This document shows positions 1 through 14,143 of a stretch of DNA of 64,000 nucleotides, piece after piece. The position numbers were made by a program, and so were the translations under genes. Numbering within the stretch: the stretch's first letter is position 1; every line of letters begins with the position of its first letter. The notes under the pieces were generated by a model. It ran no database searches. It worked only from the letters and a program-made list of their open reading frames with translations, and was not told the DNA's origin. This stretch comes from Globodera rostochiensis (lineage: Eukaryota > Nematoda > Chromadorea > Rhabditida > Heteroderidae): contig JAEVLN010000030.1 in the NCBI GenBank assembly GCA_018350325.1, forward strand, positions 62,001 through 126,000, written 5' to 3'.

Positions 1-3000
1 AGAGCTAAAAGTTGTCCCGCCGCCAGACGTCAATAATAAAATCTCACAAGTTTAATTAAATCATATCATTTAATAGGCTTTTTAAACGGATAACAAATTA
101 TATATTATAGAATAACAGGAATAATTCAACAAATATTGGTTAAAATGCATTTTTATTTTTTTAACCCAAATGTAAAGAACAAAACCAAAATCATGGCATT
201 GCCAAAAACCAAAAGATTGGGAAATACATAAATTTCCATCTTAAATGACCCTATATCTTACCTACAAGGAAGGTAAACAAAATAACTTGGATGTAACTTT
301 ACACGAGATAATGAGAATCCAAACTAAACTGCTTTTCCCCAAAACTTTTACGGATATTATACCATGGAACCACTCCACAATTTTTTTATTCGACTTGGAA
401 TTTAAATAAAAATAAAATAAATAATGAAAGAAATATTAAATAACCTAAATGAGGAAAATTGGCAATGGAAAATAATGTATGAAGGAATAAGGCATATCAA
501 CAAGGGATACAACAAAGTCATCTTAAGCTAGCGATGCACTTATTTGTCAAAAAACAATCTTGGCACCATGAAAAAGGAATGCTCAAATATTGATAAATAA
601 ATTTCGATTGCCTTTTAATAGCCTTACTAAATAATTCCATTTTCCAATATTTTGGCCATCAGCCAAGTGTTCTGGGGATATTCGTCCTTTTTTGCGTATT
701 ATATTAATAGTGATAATAAATGCATATCTCTATAAAAATTAATAATTAAGAAAATCTTCACTAGTGTAGGTTAATTTTTATACAAAAAATTTCAAAATAA
801 AATACACTAATAAAATAATTGAGAAAATAATCCCTAAAATAAAATAATTTTAATCAATTTATAAAATACATTATAGTTTGTTGAAATTTTAAAAAAAGCT
901 ATTACTACGATATACGTTTAAATCATAAATAATTACACTGGAGGGATTAAAAGGAATCCCCAGAAAAAAATAAATATAAATTCAAATTAAATTGGAAATT
1001 GCCTAAATTAAACATGTTCAGCACTTAAAATATTGTATTTATTTTCAAGATAATAATGTAAATATCGTTGTAATGTTTTCTATATATTCTTGTTCGACAT
1101 CCTTCTTCGATTCTTCGCTTTGTTTTGCCCTCATAATGGTGAAAATCGTTTATATATATTATTAAATTTTTAAATGTAAAATAATTCTTGTTAATTTTTT
1201 TATTCCATATCTGCCATAATACAAATGATAAAACAAGCAAAATTTTTAAATTTTGTTGCATTGTATTTGCCAGGAAAAGTAGAAAGCATTTTCCAATTAA
1301 TCCTTCATCGTTAGACAAAATAAAATTGGTTTATTTTCAAACAATTAAATGATCAGGTTTTTATTAAAATATATAATAAAATCATTTATAAAATAACATT
1401 AAAAAGATACAAAATTAACAAAATCAAAAGCAAAAAAAACAACGAATTTAATAATTAACAAAAACAAAAAAATTGCATTTGCAACTTTAAAAGTGATGAA
1501 TCTAAGCTGCAAATTGTGCATTTTAGTGGTGGATTTGGATGATTTGGTGGCCCGCGTACAAGCAGCAGCAGCAGCAGCAAAAGCAAAATAATTAATCAAA
1601 CAGGAATAATTCTTGAAATGTAAGAAAAAGAAATTGAATCTTAAAGATGCAATAAAACCTTAAAAACTTTAATTTATTTTATATAATACATACTTAATAA
1701 ATTAAGGGAAAATATAAAATAGAGCAAAATGAAGGTTTCAACACAGCAACCAATCTCCTCATTCATCAACCCTTATTTTATTTACCTTCTTTATCTGTAT
1801 GTATGAATGGCATGAACTGAGCGGCGACAATAAAGCTCAGTTTAACGAATGCACCATTATCAACTTCAGAATGATAACAACAAAAATTTAATTCTTACTC
1901 ATAAAACTTTTATGCTAGTGGGTAATCCAAACTTTCAATAAAAACACCAAATATTATTAAGGCTTTATATTTTCAGCTGTCATTATTTAATATAGTACTA
2001 ACTTTTTTCAATTTCTTATTGGTATTAATTATTCAATATACATATTTAAACCATTTTTAATAGTAAATATTTTAATTTATAATTTAAATCACGCAATGCA
2101 TGAAAATATTTGTTTTTAATTAGATAATTTATTAGAAAATAACCATTCTTTGATTTTTGTTATACTTTTTATTTTTAAATAAAATATGTAAAAACAACAT
2201 TTGCACAAGGACGACGCGTGCAATTGGCTTATATGTTTTATTTTTAAGTTACTTTATATGATACTTATTGTGTTAGCCACAAATTTTTTGTGTTTTTAGA
2301 TATGTAATTACATTTAAATGTTAAAAGTCAATATGTGATTTCTAATTAATTTGTTTTTCATCTGAATTATAGTTGTTTTGGTTTAATTAAAGGGGATTAT
2401 AATTTAAATAACTGTTTATATAAAAAAAATAGATTTAATTAAATGATTTTTGTATGAATTTTTTTCATTCCATTGTTGTTATAAACTTTTTATTAAAAAA
2501 ACAGATAAGGTCAATGGCAATATACGTCGACTATCAATTATATATATTTAGTATTTTACAATAATTCACGCAGTTTCAAATATAGTGTCAACTTCATATT
2601 AATATTGCAACTGGCATTTTATGTATTTTTAAAATAATATTTTCAACCTTTGGTTGCGTATTTATTATATAAATTTTTATTTTACTTACTAGCCAGTGAC
2701 AAAAAGGACTCGTCCACTCGTCCATTTCTTTGGCTGGTCCTTTCTCACGGCATCATTAATTCATCGAACGCATTTAGTTCCTTAGCGTTGGTATTAATTC
2801 ATCAACGCATTTAGTTCCTTAGCGTTGGTTTCCTCTTATAAATTAGTGTTTTTATGTAAAATACTAATATTTATGAAAATTATGAGAAATTTATTTATTA
2901 AAAATCTTTATTATTTCTCGTTACGCATTAAATGCTTTGATTTTTTAAATTATAAAAATTTTAATTTTTACTTTTATATGATTTATTTTTTTAAATTTTA

Positions 3001-3455
3001 CTTTTTTGCAGTTCATTGGCAATTTCTCTTTATCAATTTTTGTTGTGATAAGCTGATTACTCAGATAAATGTTTCTTCCCAATTGTATGCATTTTTAATT
3101 AAATTATATCGTTTTGAAGTTCTAATACCCAGCGGCTTGTTTCTTAATAATAAAATAACCTTTATAATAGCCTAGATAGATATAAAGAGAAAGAATTTAT
3201 CTTAGCCCTATTTTATTTATTGGTTAATTTGCTTCATGAAATTTGACTTATATCGTTGTGGATCTAGAGGGGTGATAAAATGATTATGTGCCTTTGCTTA
3301 ATAAAATAAATATATACTCAAAATATGGAAAAATCATTAATCCAATAATAGGGTTATTTCTTTACAAATACTTCAATCGTTTATTTTTGAATTTACAAAA
3401 AATATGTTTGTTTTTGAACTGCATATAAATTCATTTGTTTTCAAATTTTTATTTG
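1..3455. other. A+T-rich stretch, no gene identified
   Basis: Very A+T-rich DNA with no ORF I would call a gene. A GC-richer island at 1496-1591 can be read on + as a 31-residue ORF ending in an alanine run (a GCA microsatellite). Another at about 1815-1885 is open on both strands; on the minus strand it ends at a GTAAAT donor-like site. Two direct copies of a GCATTTAGTTCCTTAGCGTTGG block lie near 2769-2829. None of this is sufficient to call a transcript. Confidence 0.5.
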
Positions 3456-3463
3456 GTTTATCT

Positions 3464-4342
3464 TAGAGAAAGGACTTGAGGACCGATCGAGATTACGATC
3501 AAGAATCTCGAAAAATCTCGAATCTCGAAAAATCTCGTATCTCGAAGATCTCGAAAAAATTTGTTCGATCGAGATTTCGATAGAGAATCTTGTAAAATCT
3601 CGAATCTCAAAAAATCTCACGAGATTTTTCGAGATTTTCAAAAAATTTTTGATTATCAATTTCCAAAGTGAATTTATTATTCATTATTGCAAATCTTATC
3701 GTCAGTGCTGGAAGGGGAAAATAACAACAAGATTCCATAAAATCATAGTTCAAAATCATGTCCGATTAACGAATTTTTTATTTATTTTTTTGCGCAAAGT
3801 TAGTTATCTAAAATATTTTTTTAGGGAGGGGGATGGGTTGCGGTGCCATAAGTGCCCAACCTTCTTTAAGAGATTTAATTTTTATGGAAAGGAGAGCCCG
3901 AGAAGATTTTAAAGATTTTAACAACGTTTACTATGCTCTAAAATTTTAGAAATTTGGATAAAAATGAGCAAATATTGTTACACTTTGGACATTTTTAACC
4001 GCAAATTAGATAATAATTTTAAAAAAAGTACATATCCGACCAAGGATTGGCGGAATTCCGTTGTCCGTTTTTTAAAAATAAATTTTCGCCCATCCTGTAT
4101 CCGACCCGACCTCTGGGATAATCTGACTTTTTGCCTTTTTTGAACAATTTTAACAAGAAAAGTTGAATTAAAATGTAGAATTTTGAGGGTTTTAAGCATC
4201 GAGAATCTCGATAAATCTCGTATCTCGAAAAATCTCGGTCAGCCCAAATTTTTTCGATCGAGACTTCGATCGAGAATCTCAAAAAAATCTCGTCGAGATT
4301 TTCTGAGATTACGATCGAGAATCTCGATCGGTCCTTTCTCTA
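3464..4342. mobile_element. hAT-like non-autonomous element, 879 bp
   Basis: The ends are inverted repeats starting TAGAGAAAGGAC and continuing into ACCGATCGAGATT. The element is bracketed by a perfect 8-bp direct repeat GTTTATCT at 3456-3463 and 4343-4350. Eight-base target duplications with short TIRs are characteristic of the hAT superfamily. The subterminal regions are crowded with TCTCGA/TCGAGA words, and no transposase ORF is present, so it must have been mobilised in trans. The family resemblance rests on TIR and TSD only. Confidence 0.8.
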
Positions 4343-5548
4343 GTTTATCTGATTAATATACATTTATTTTATAAATTATTATGAAGAGAAAAAAAACATG
4401 ATAAACGCAACCATTCTGGGACCATTTAATAACTTTCTGTCATGATTTTTAAATTAAAAATATAAGTACCGGCAAACTGATTAATTAAATGGCAATTGTA
4501 TTATAATAAAATAAAATAATATATAGATGAATTTAGCTATTCACACTTTTATGTCTAACTTAGTGATTTCGTTGGTTAATACTGCTCAATTTATAATAAA
4601 TAATATTTACTTTAAATTTTTTTAATGTTGATAGCGTATGATTAAAAGTAACATCTTTTCAGGTATAATCTAAGCCAAACAAATTGTTTTTATGAACATT
4701 TTTGGTTATTGTTATTCGATTTTTTTTGTTATAATAATTATTATTTATTTGTGTTTACAATTATTTAATGCTATAACTTATAACAGAGATTTTCAAATGA
4801 TTAATAAATTTAATTTGTTAATATAAAATCTTTTTACTGATCCTATTTCACCAACCATTGTTTTATTTCAGATATGCAAATTCGCTTGCGGGAGATCGTG
4901 GCGAAGAAGACAACCATCGTGCCTGCTTCCAGTTTTGAGTTATTCTAAAGATAAAACAGAAATGAGGCAACATTTGTAGAATAAACATTTTTTACTTTTT
5001 ATGTGGTAAGTCTTGAACTTTTACAATTTTCTGTTGTTTTGAGATTTGGTTAATTTATGCAAACATAAAATATTATTTTTACCAATTTACTAATCAAATT
5101 TAAGTTGCATTACGATTACAAAAATCTTTTTATAGTGGTAATACAAAAAAGTAATATTTTGCATATTTTCAATTAAGGCAGTTTACGACCCACGATGATT
5201 GAATCGATTTTATTCGTTTATTTTATTTGTTTGATTTACTTTTTGCATAAATCGCGTGAAATTATTTAAATATTACAATTATATTACGAAAAAACTTTAA
5301 TTTCAGCTCTTAAATTTGAATATTTTTGCCCTTAAATCATACGTCTCTGTTTCCAGCACACTGACGAAAAGAAAAATTCTTTCCCATTGATTTATTTACT
5401 TTACTTTTATTGATTATATTGCAAAATTTGGCATTTCCGCCATTCCATCCATTTTATTTATTCGCAATTATGCTCTGGAAATATTTCTCCATTTTACTTT
5501 TATTGATTGATTATATCATATTTCTATCCAAAATTGCAATTATTTGAC

Positions 5549-5700
5549 CTGCAAAACACATGGACAGCAAATGCCACGAAAATCAAATTGCCTATCGGTG
5601 TGCGGGTTGGGAAGTCGCACAGGGCGTTTCGGTCCGCCGAAGTGCAGTTCAAAGTTGAGGCCGGTGACTCGGGAAGGGGAAAAGGGTTGACTCAACTTAA
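5549..5700 (-). other. Possible internal exon in A+T-rich DNA
   Basis: On the minus strand a TTATTTCAG acceptor-like site precedes a 152-nt open segment that ends at CAG|GTCAAA. The predicted peptide includes LNFELHFGGPKRPVRLPNPH and has mixed composition unlike translated A+T spacer. I do not recognise the family. The segment could equally be a fragment of a decayed gene; no flanking exon is firmly connected. Confidence 0.3.
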
Positions 5701-8700
5701 CTGAAATAATTAATTGAATTATTCAAAATTAGTATGCTCTTGTACGTTGCACTTTCTTCTCGTAGATTTCAATTGATTGTTATATTCTGTTATTTTGAAT
5801 TGTGCAAAAAAATTTTAATATAAAAATTGATATTTGACTGTAATCATTCGCTGCTTTTGACAAAAAAAAACTTTTTTGAATATTTAAAACAACAAAAAAT
5901 AATTCTCCAAATTAAAAATATAGCATTTAATGCGTAAAGAGAAAATAAAGTAATTTTTATTTATTACTCTATAGAACAAAAATAAAATGGTGAGCCAGCA
6001 TCTGGAAAATTATTTTAAGCATAACAAAATATCAAACCAATATATTTTGAGATACTAAATTAACTCAAAAAAAATTATGATAAAGAGCATCTAAAAAAGT
6101 TTATGAAGGATGATTACATAAAATGCGCTAGCCGACAATTGTTATGAAATTCTGTATTAAATTAACTTTTTCATTGAAAAAAACATTGAGGCGAAATAAA
6201 ATTTATTTTAAAGAATTATATAAAATAACAAAAAAGAATTTTATCCGAAATCATATAAAATATATTCAATTTTTGTAAAGTCGTTTAAAAAAATAAGTTT
6301 GTAATAATGATTTTTAATACAGCAACATATTAATAGCAGCAAAATCTAAACAGCATTAATTTATGACTGAAAGCTAAATTAATCGACAAATATTGTTGAC
6401 TATGTTACATGCTCCTCGTGGCCAGGTCCATGCACAAACTGGAACATAGCTTATGTCGCCAGCTGCACTTTAATAAAAAAAGAAATACGATAAATAAATT
6501 GCTGTAAAAATTATTGTTTTAATATATTCTTTCGCATAATTCGTTTATAAGATAAAAATAAAATTTAAGCTAATTCCAAATAAATATTAATACAAAATTC
6601 ATAATAAAAATTATCAAAATACAAATACTGAAAATAATATTTGATAAAAAAGGGTATTTTTGCGCATCGTTTTAAATGGATGTGTAATTTTCTAAAAAAA
6701 AAATATTCAAAAAGTCAAACAACAATATTAATCTGACATTATAAAATCAAAAAATTTAAATAAAAACGCGGATACTAATTTATGCCAAACACTCTCCCGA
6801 AGCAAGGGCTGCAATGAAAGGGCCCGCGGAGGAGCTTTAAAAAACGCACTAGCAAATCACAAAACATTAAGTGACACAAAGGAGCGAAAACCGCTAACTG
6901 ATCATTAATTTATTTGTTAAAAATATCAATTAATTTCAGCTAGCTTAAGCATGGATCGATTTTGGCAATTAATTTAAATAAACTGTAAAGAATTTTAATG
7001 GAATATCAAAATAGAAAATTATAAAACAATAATGTTCTCTCAATTGTGTAATATTGCTGAATGCAATTTGCAAATGGAAAACTCTTGAGTTAAATTTGGG
7101 CTAGCTTTCATCAAATAAAATTGATTTACTTTAATATCAATACCTAGAAAAGGGCGTCATGAATTGCATACCATTCTAAAATAATTGCCCAAAATTTAAA
7201 ATGATTTTAGCTGAAAAACATATTCGAAAAACAAAAACATCGCTCAGAAAACATTATAAATGATGATTTTTTGAAAAACTGTTTTTTGAAAATTTCATGC
7301 GCTCACTGATTATAATACGATTTATTAAATATTTAATCAATTAAACGCACCGAAACTATAGACATTAAAAGTAAATAAGAATTAAAAAATTCAAATTAAG
7401 AAATAACAATTTTTGAACGTAAAACTCTAATTCAAATGTACACACAAAATAAAGCGATCAAAAAAATATTATCAATTAAAATTAAAATGACATTATTAAA
7501 AATATAATTTTTAAATTAAATTCTGAATATTTATACTTTTCAGAAAATCCTTTTGCTCAAAGAGCAGTGCAAATTAACAATGAAGATTTGTGGCATGTCC
7601 GTGATAATTTGTCGGGCCATAGTGATTATAATTTTTTTCAAAATTGCGTAATAATTATATTAAGTAGCAAATATTTTATCAATCAAAAAACAGATATACA
7701 AATATTAAAATATAAAAAAAATATTAAATTATTAATAAATTTAAAAATACGACAAAAATAATGTTTACAATTTGTGAAACATTGTAAAATAACTTTTACA
7801 TAGACATAAAACTATAACCTATACACATATTTGGATCATAAATTAATAATAGAAGAAAATTTGGATGAAAAAATTTAGATAATAAAATCGATAACCAATT
7901 ACTATAATTGTAACCAACAGTTTTTCCTCGCTCAAATTGTTATTAAAAATGGAATGCTAAAAATAATAACTTCAGTTCACATTAATTTATGAGAAATTTC
8001 GATAAAGCCTAAATCTCTGATAAGCAATTGTTAAATTCTTAGAAATGGATAAATCTAAAACTAATTTTGGTGCTGTAACATAAAGCTGGCCAAAAATAAT
8101 AATGTTAAAGTGTGATGGCTTATGATAAAATAATGCTAAATTCGTGATAAACATCAATTCTCAGTTTAAAAAAGAAGGAAACAAGATTAGTTAAAATAAT
8201 TAACTTATTAATTATATCGACTAATATAATTCTTTTAATCGACTACTACACGGGCGGCAACATAATTCAAGCTGGAATACCATCGTGGACGACTTCTTGA
8301 AGCAGCTCTGGGCCGCCAGCTCCACTTATCGGACGACATGTATCTAATTCATGTAGTGACTGAGCAATTATTAAGCAAAATAAAAAGTTTTAAAAATTGA
8401 GCTTAAAAACTAATTCTAACCCAAATTTAAACCAATGTTTGACAAAATGCAAATAATGGAGCCAGAAAAAAATCGATGGCCTGCAAGCTGTCGGAGACAA
8501 ATTATTGGATAATAAACAGAAGTTGTAAATTAAAATATTCAATGAATTAATGCCAAAAAAATAATAATAGTCCGATAAATCAAAAATTTATTTTGTTCAA
8601 TGTAATATTTTACTTCTGCATGTTTATTGATTAAAATTTTATTTTGATAATACTAATCAACTTTAGCCGCTACCTTGGAAAAACTCACAATTGGACCACG

Positions 8701-10861
8701 AAAGCAATATAATAAATACAGAAATTAACAATAATATTTTTTAAATAAAAAAATAAAGCATTTTCAACCAATCTTTTTCGGTTAATTGGCATTTGTTAAT
8801 TCTTAAAAAGTAAATATTCATTTAAAAATAATTGTTTAAAATAAGCATAAAAAATAAACCTTCAAATAATAAATCAAAAATTTTATAATTCACTTTTTAT
8901 ATCTTAAAAAAATAATAACAAAAGCCTCATTGATTTTACATTAAAAAATAATCATAGCTAACTGCTAATTTTGTATTGAAAAATAAGAAAAAGAAAAGTT
9001 TTATTGAATAAACAAAATAAAATGAAAGAAAAAAAATTAATTGATGTTATAATTTATAAACTATTAAAATAATATTTTAATTATTTAAATTCCTAATAAT
9101 TAATATTTATATATTTAAAGATTAAATAATGTTATGCTGCCTATTTGGTTTCAATGTTATATTTTATTAATTAGTTATGCAATTTAACAATTAATTGTAT
9201 TAAATTTTGACCTTCACATTGCCACACGCTTTAGATGGTTATGGGCGATCGTTCGGCGTGTTTTCGATGAGGCATTCGTTTAAAAATGCTTAATCGTTGT
9301 TTGGACAGCACAGATTATTAACTTTTTTTATTAATTGTTAAAATATTTTTAATTTTCTAATTTAATATTTTTTTATAAATTGATTAAACTTGCTTTTTTT
9401 CTAAAAATCTTTTTACAAGTTTTTAATTTAATATGAATTCTAGACAGTCCAAGTCGCAAGGACTCTTGAACTTTCAAGGAGACTTGTGACGCAATGACGT
9501 GGATATGAATAAATTTGTAACTGCGCGCAAATATAATAACCCATAGTTTTTTAGATGTTTAATTCATCAAATTTCGATTTGGTATTAATTTGATTAAGTT
9601 TATTTTATTCGGAAATATTTATCATTTTTTAAAATTTTTTAAATAATTTTTTTATCATTTAAAAATGCTTGTTTGTGATTTTAGAAACAACATACTGAGT
9701 TATTTTTAATTATTCTTTATTTTTAAAAATATTATAAGATGTAGCTTGTTTGAGATGTTAGAGTTTTATTACTGACAGCACAAGATTATTAATTTTTTTT
9801 CTATTTTTAAACATGTAATTGTTAAGTATTTTTTTTAATAATATAATTTTGGCCGTGTAGGTCCAGCCAGAGCAATGCTGAGCTTTTTAAAGATTTAGCT
9901 TTATTTTCTAATTTGGTTTATAATACTTCATTATTTGAGTTAGTCTTTTTTTTCTTCATTTTAATAGATAGCTTGCAAAAAACAGTCACCATAATAAATT
10001 ATGTCAGATGTCATAGATTGATTGAAAGAAGACTTTAAATAATTATTGTAAATAATAATATATATATTCTCGCTGTTCATGAACAGCACACACAAATAAT
10101 ATAAAAAATATTATTTATTTTGAGAAATATCAAATATTTGGGTGGTGGTACATTTCATTTAAAACTTTGAGCATTTTTCATTTACATTTTTTGACTCTTG
10201 TTATTTTTATTAAATATTATTAAATACAATATACTTATCAGGGTTATTAGTTTGGGCAAAATAACAACTTTGGAATAATGATAATAAAAATTCGTAATCA
10301 TTATCAAAAAATCTTATAATGGTAATACTCAATATTTAAGCATATTCAACTCCAATTAATTTTTTGTTTTAAAGTACAAAACTACAAGGTAAATAAATAA
10401 AAAAATAGGAGAAGGACGCGGCCATTTAAATTTTAAAAATAATGAATTTAAAAATAAAGGAAAAAACTTTTCAGGTTAAACAATAAATATAAAGAAAATA
10501 TGAATCTAAATTTGAATTTAGATTAAAATTAGCAAGCCAAATTTTAGGAAATTAAACTTATTTATTTCATAATTACATGTAATATACATAACTATTTAAA
10601 ATAAAAAAATCTGCTAAACGAATTATGAATGCTAAATACATTAGTGTCATTTTACTCCCTAAATACTTTGACTAATCAAAGCATTTCTGTATTATGGTTA
10701 TTTCATTGGTGAAAGGGGGAGAAGAATTTCTAGCATCTCGTACTTTTATTGATTTATTTAAAAAATTTAAAGCCTTACTTTAAAGGAGAAAATTAAAAAC
10801 TTAAATATCAAAATAAACATTTTGTCTCAAAACTAAATTTACAACGGCAAAGGGAGCTGCC

Positions 10862-11009
10862 ATTAAAATGTCGCCTCGATCAGCGGCGTCAATCGCCTCA
10901 AAAATTGTGCCACCGACTCGTCCTCGCGCTGTCTGCACAACGTCAGCGTCTTTTGGCGATTTCTCTGCGCTGGGGGGAGTCCAGATTGGCTCTGAGTGCA
11001 GTCATGGCC
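10862..11009 (-). pseudogene. Possible retrotransposon gag fragment
   Basis: The minus-strand reading contains the peptide QREDESVAQFLRRLTPLIEA, which has the look of the gag core of LTR retrotransposons (a basic/acidic stretch, then ESV.-F--RL). The segment is about 48 codons, is preceded by an AG acceptor-like dinucleotide and ends at a TAA. No protease, reverse transcriptase or LTR is visible nearby, so if real it is an isolated remnant or a domesticated exon. Identification is by eye only. Confidence 0.35.
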
Positions 11010-13139
11010 TGCTTAATTTTTTTGACGTTTCAATTAAAATGGTGTGAAAATTAATACAATAAATAATAGTTTATGAATGTTAAAATAATATGAATAATTA
11101 ATAACAGACAACAATAAAACACAAGTACTTTGTCAGTCGGTTATTAATGAAAAAAATTTGATTAAAACTGGAAGCTAAGAAAATATCAAATAATAATTAT
11201 AAGATGAATGTAAAAGAAAACATAATAAGTGCGGAACAACATTGAAAAGAATTTATGAATGTTGCTTTTTAGTTCTTTTTAAAATTTATCAAAGTTTTTT
11301 TTCATTAGACCAATTTTATAAATCTAAATTAATTAGTGAATTTCATTGCCAAAAGCAAGTTTTATTTTTATGATCAACAAGATCAGACTGCGATTAAGTT
11401 GCGTTTGCCAATGTTCCAGAAGAACGCGAAAAATTTCAAAGATTGATTTTATTTAGTTTTTTGCTAATTCATTTACTGCTTTAATGCGGCCAAAATACTT
11501 AAATTTTTATTAAAATATAAATTAATCCCATAGTTTGTTTGTCTTTCATATTTTAATTCCGTTCAATATATTTTGACTGTAAACATTGTTTTATGCATTG
11601 GCCTAGAGCATACCAAATATATTTTTATCTCGCCATCTCTTTTTATTGGCTTACCGAATCCGCCTTTGAAGATCAAACGGTTCGGTTATAATAAAAAATA
11701 CGTTGATTATCGTGCATCGTATAAAAAAAATCATCAATTGGAAAAACATGAAGAAAGGATATTTATTATAAGCGGCTAAAATGTAAATTTAAAAACTAAT
11801 TAGGGTTAATTTTAATAAAAATTAATTAAATAATTAACCATAAATTATAAGTGCCGAGTAAAGTCGTTAAAGGTTAGGCAAACAATTAATTCAATAAAAA
11901 ATTATCAACATTCGCTACATTACATTAATATTTAAAAAATAAAAAGCCAGTATAATTGCATAGTTATATTAGAAATAAATTCGTTTATTATAAAATAGTA
12001 AGTAAAGTTTTAAATAAAAAAATCTCGAGTATCTAAAAATCATAGAACGACAGAAATGTATTTAAGAATAAAAATCACGGTTGGAGAATAAAATCATTTT
12101 TATCAAATATGCTTTAAAATTTTTGCAAAGCATAGAAAAAAACTTTAAACAAAAGATTAAGATTTAAATATCAACCGCAGTATCAACCTCACTTAGGTTC
12201 TGTTTGTGCCAAAACTGTTTTAAATAAACGTTAAAAATAATGGCCCAAAATATGTAAAAATACATAAAAAATAATTTTAAAATCTATGTAGATTCATTTT
12301 ATAAGTGAAAAATTTATGTTTGGTTTAAAATTACGATTAGTGATATAAATATACAAGAAACTGCATTATTATAATTAATTAAATTGAAAGAATAACTTCT
12401 AAATTAATTAAAATAATTAATAGAAAATGAAAACACCTATTATTGGAATAATTGAAATTTTAATAAAATGATATTTGAATATCTGATTAAATGAAAACTG
12501 AAGATAATCAAATTATCTAACACAAAAATAAAAATATAATAAAATGATAAACAGTTAAATTAAAAAACCCACTTATTGGTTTTATAACTTATTTATAAAC
12601 AATCAAATGCAATGATAAAAAATAAAAATGATTTTATTATAAATAACAGAATTTAAGATTATAAAACAAAATATTTTATGACACCGGATAATGTCCATGA
12701 TTTATTTCTTAGTGGTGCTATCTTTTTCCCACGTCATATAAAGCACGATTGCAGATAATTCAACAAAATCATATAAAAATTAAAATCTCATTGAATTTGG
12801 GAATTTTTTTTCAATGAAATCTTATAACAATATAATATGCTTCGAATCTCATGGAAAAATTTTAAATAAAATCTTTATAATAAAAAAATGAACACAAATG
12901 ACAAGAACCGGTATAATTTGTTCAACTTAACTTTTTTGAAGCTTTAAAAATCGGTTTAAATTATGGAAGGTGTTTTATGGTAGGAAAAGTTGTAATAAAA
13001 ATAATACAACAAAAAATCCCAAGGCACATAAAATTGTTCAAAAAGTAAACTTTGTATATTTTTTAATATTGTTAAATAAGAACTAAAAATGCCATTGGAT
13101 TAAAAAAAATTATTGTTGCATTTGATCCCTCTTTTACAG

Positions 13140-13262
13140 CGACAGGCGATAAATTTCCAGCTTGACATCGTCTCGAAATCGATCGCAGAAGGCATTTCAG
13201 TTGCAGAGTTCGCTTCGATTGGCTTGAAACCTTTTGTAGAAAAACTTAAAATGAACCTTTAA
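13140..13262 (+). other. Possible terminal exon in A+T-rich DNA
   Basis: A CTCTTTTACAG acceptor-like site precedes 40 open codons and a TAA on the plus strand, encoding for example IVSKSIAEGISVAEFASIG. The minus strand is also open over the same island, so the coding strand is uncertain. No homologous family is recognised. Confidence 0.25.
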
Positions 13263-13875
13263 AGATTCATTTTTGATTTTAAAAAATATTTAAAGCATTA
13301 TTAAAGTTAGAACATAACATTATTAAAAAAAAATAAGAAATTTAAGTATTATCATTTAATTTTATAATAAATAAACTAACTATAAAAACAACAAGATTTG
13401 TTACCAATTATTGCCAGACGGCTGCAACAAATATTAGTAACCCATTCAAGATGCGGCCGGAATTTTCCTCAACCGTACGATATTTCAATTTAATTCACTA
13501 AAATTCTATCGTGTTACTAAGTAAAATAAAATAATAAAAGAAATATTTAAATCCGATTATTAAAGAACAATTAAAATAATATGAATTAAAAAGGATGCAT
13601 GCTATATTATTGAAAAAATTCGTTATTTAAATATAAAATTGTTCTTGATACGATAACCGAATATAATTTGGTATTAGAAAAAATTTAAACCCTATGGTAA
13701 TTATTGAGAAATTAAATAAAAATCATATAAAGATGTTGGGCAAAATTATGAATTAAATTCTGCACGTTATTTTTTACCGAGTTTAGTAATCAAGAAGACT
13801 AAAAAATAAAACAATATGTGTTAATTTAATCTACACATGCTAAAAATTAGCATAAGCAATTACCAAATATCGTTC

Positions 13876-14143
13876 ATGGCTACTTCACCAGCCGCCCAAC
13901 CGAGGGCTGGAGCGGGACAGTTTCAAAAACTTTTTGGTCTATTGCGGTAATAACAATTTGTTAAATAAAAATAAAGTGAGGGAGGCGTGCTGTGCTCCCA
14001 GTCGACGCACCGTCAGGACTCAGATGGAATTCGGGATATTCAGGGGAAGAATCCGGGCCCTGGATCTGATGGTTCTCCCCCCCGAATTGGACATTTGGTG
14101 TAAATGCTTTATTCCTCCGACGTCTCTCCGACAATGAACTCAT
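13876..14143. other. Two adjacent exon-like islands (opposite strands)
   Basis: On +, ATG at 13876 opens MATSPAAQPRAGAGQFQKLF and reaches a G|GTAATA donor-like site at 13947. On the minus strand an ATG at 14143 opens a 60-residue frame (begins MSSLSERRRRNK, rich in S, P and G) with a possible GTGCGT donor near codon 46. Composition suggests coding or formerly coding DNA, but I cannot connect either to other exons. Confidence 0.3.

Larger units (their letters stand above)
4343..13875. other. A+T-rich desert with scattered GC-richer islands
   Basis: No gene is recognised. Islands that interrupt the A+T background lie at about 4870-4945, 5549-5700, 6420-6475, 6785-6835, 8245-8343, 9225-9300, 9445-9500, 10862-11009, 13140-13262 and 13415-13490. 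Several are open in more than one frame and some are bordered by TTTCAG/GT signals, so they could be exons of genes with long introns, or decayed gene and transposon pieces. Strand is inconsistent between islands, so I do not join them into a model. Confidence 0.35.
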
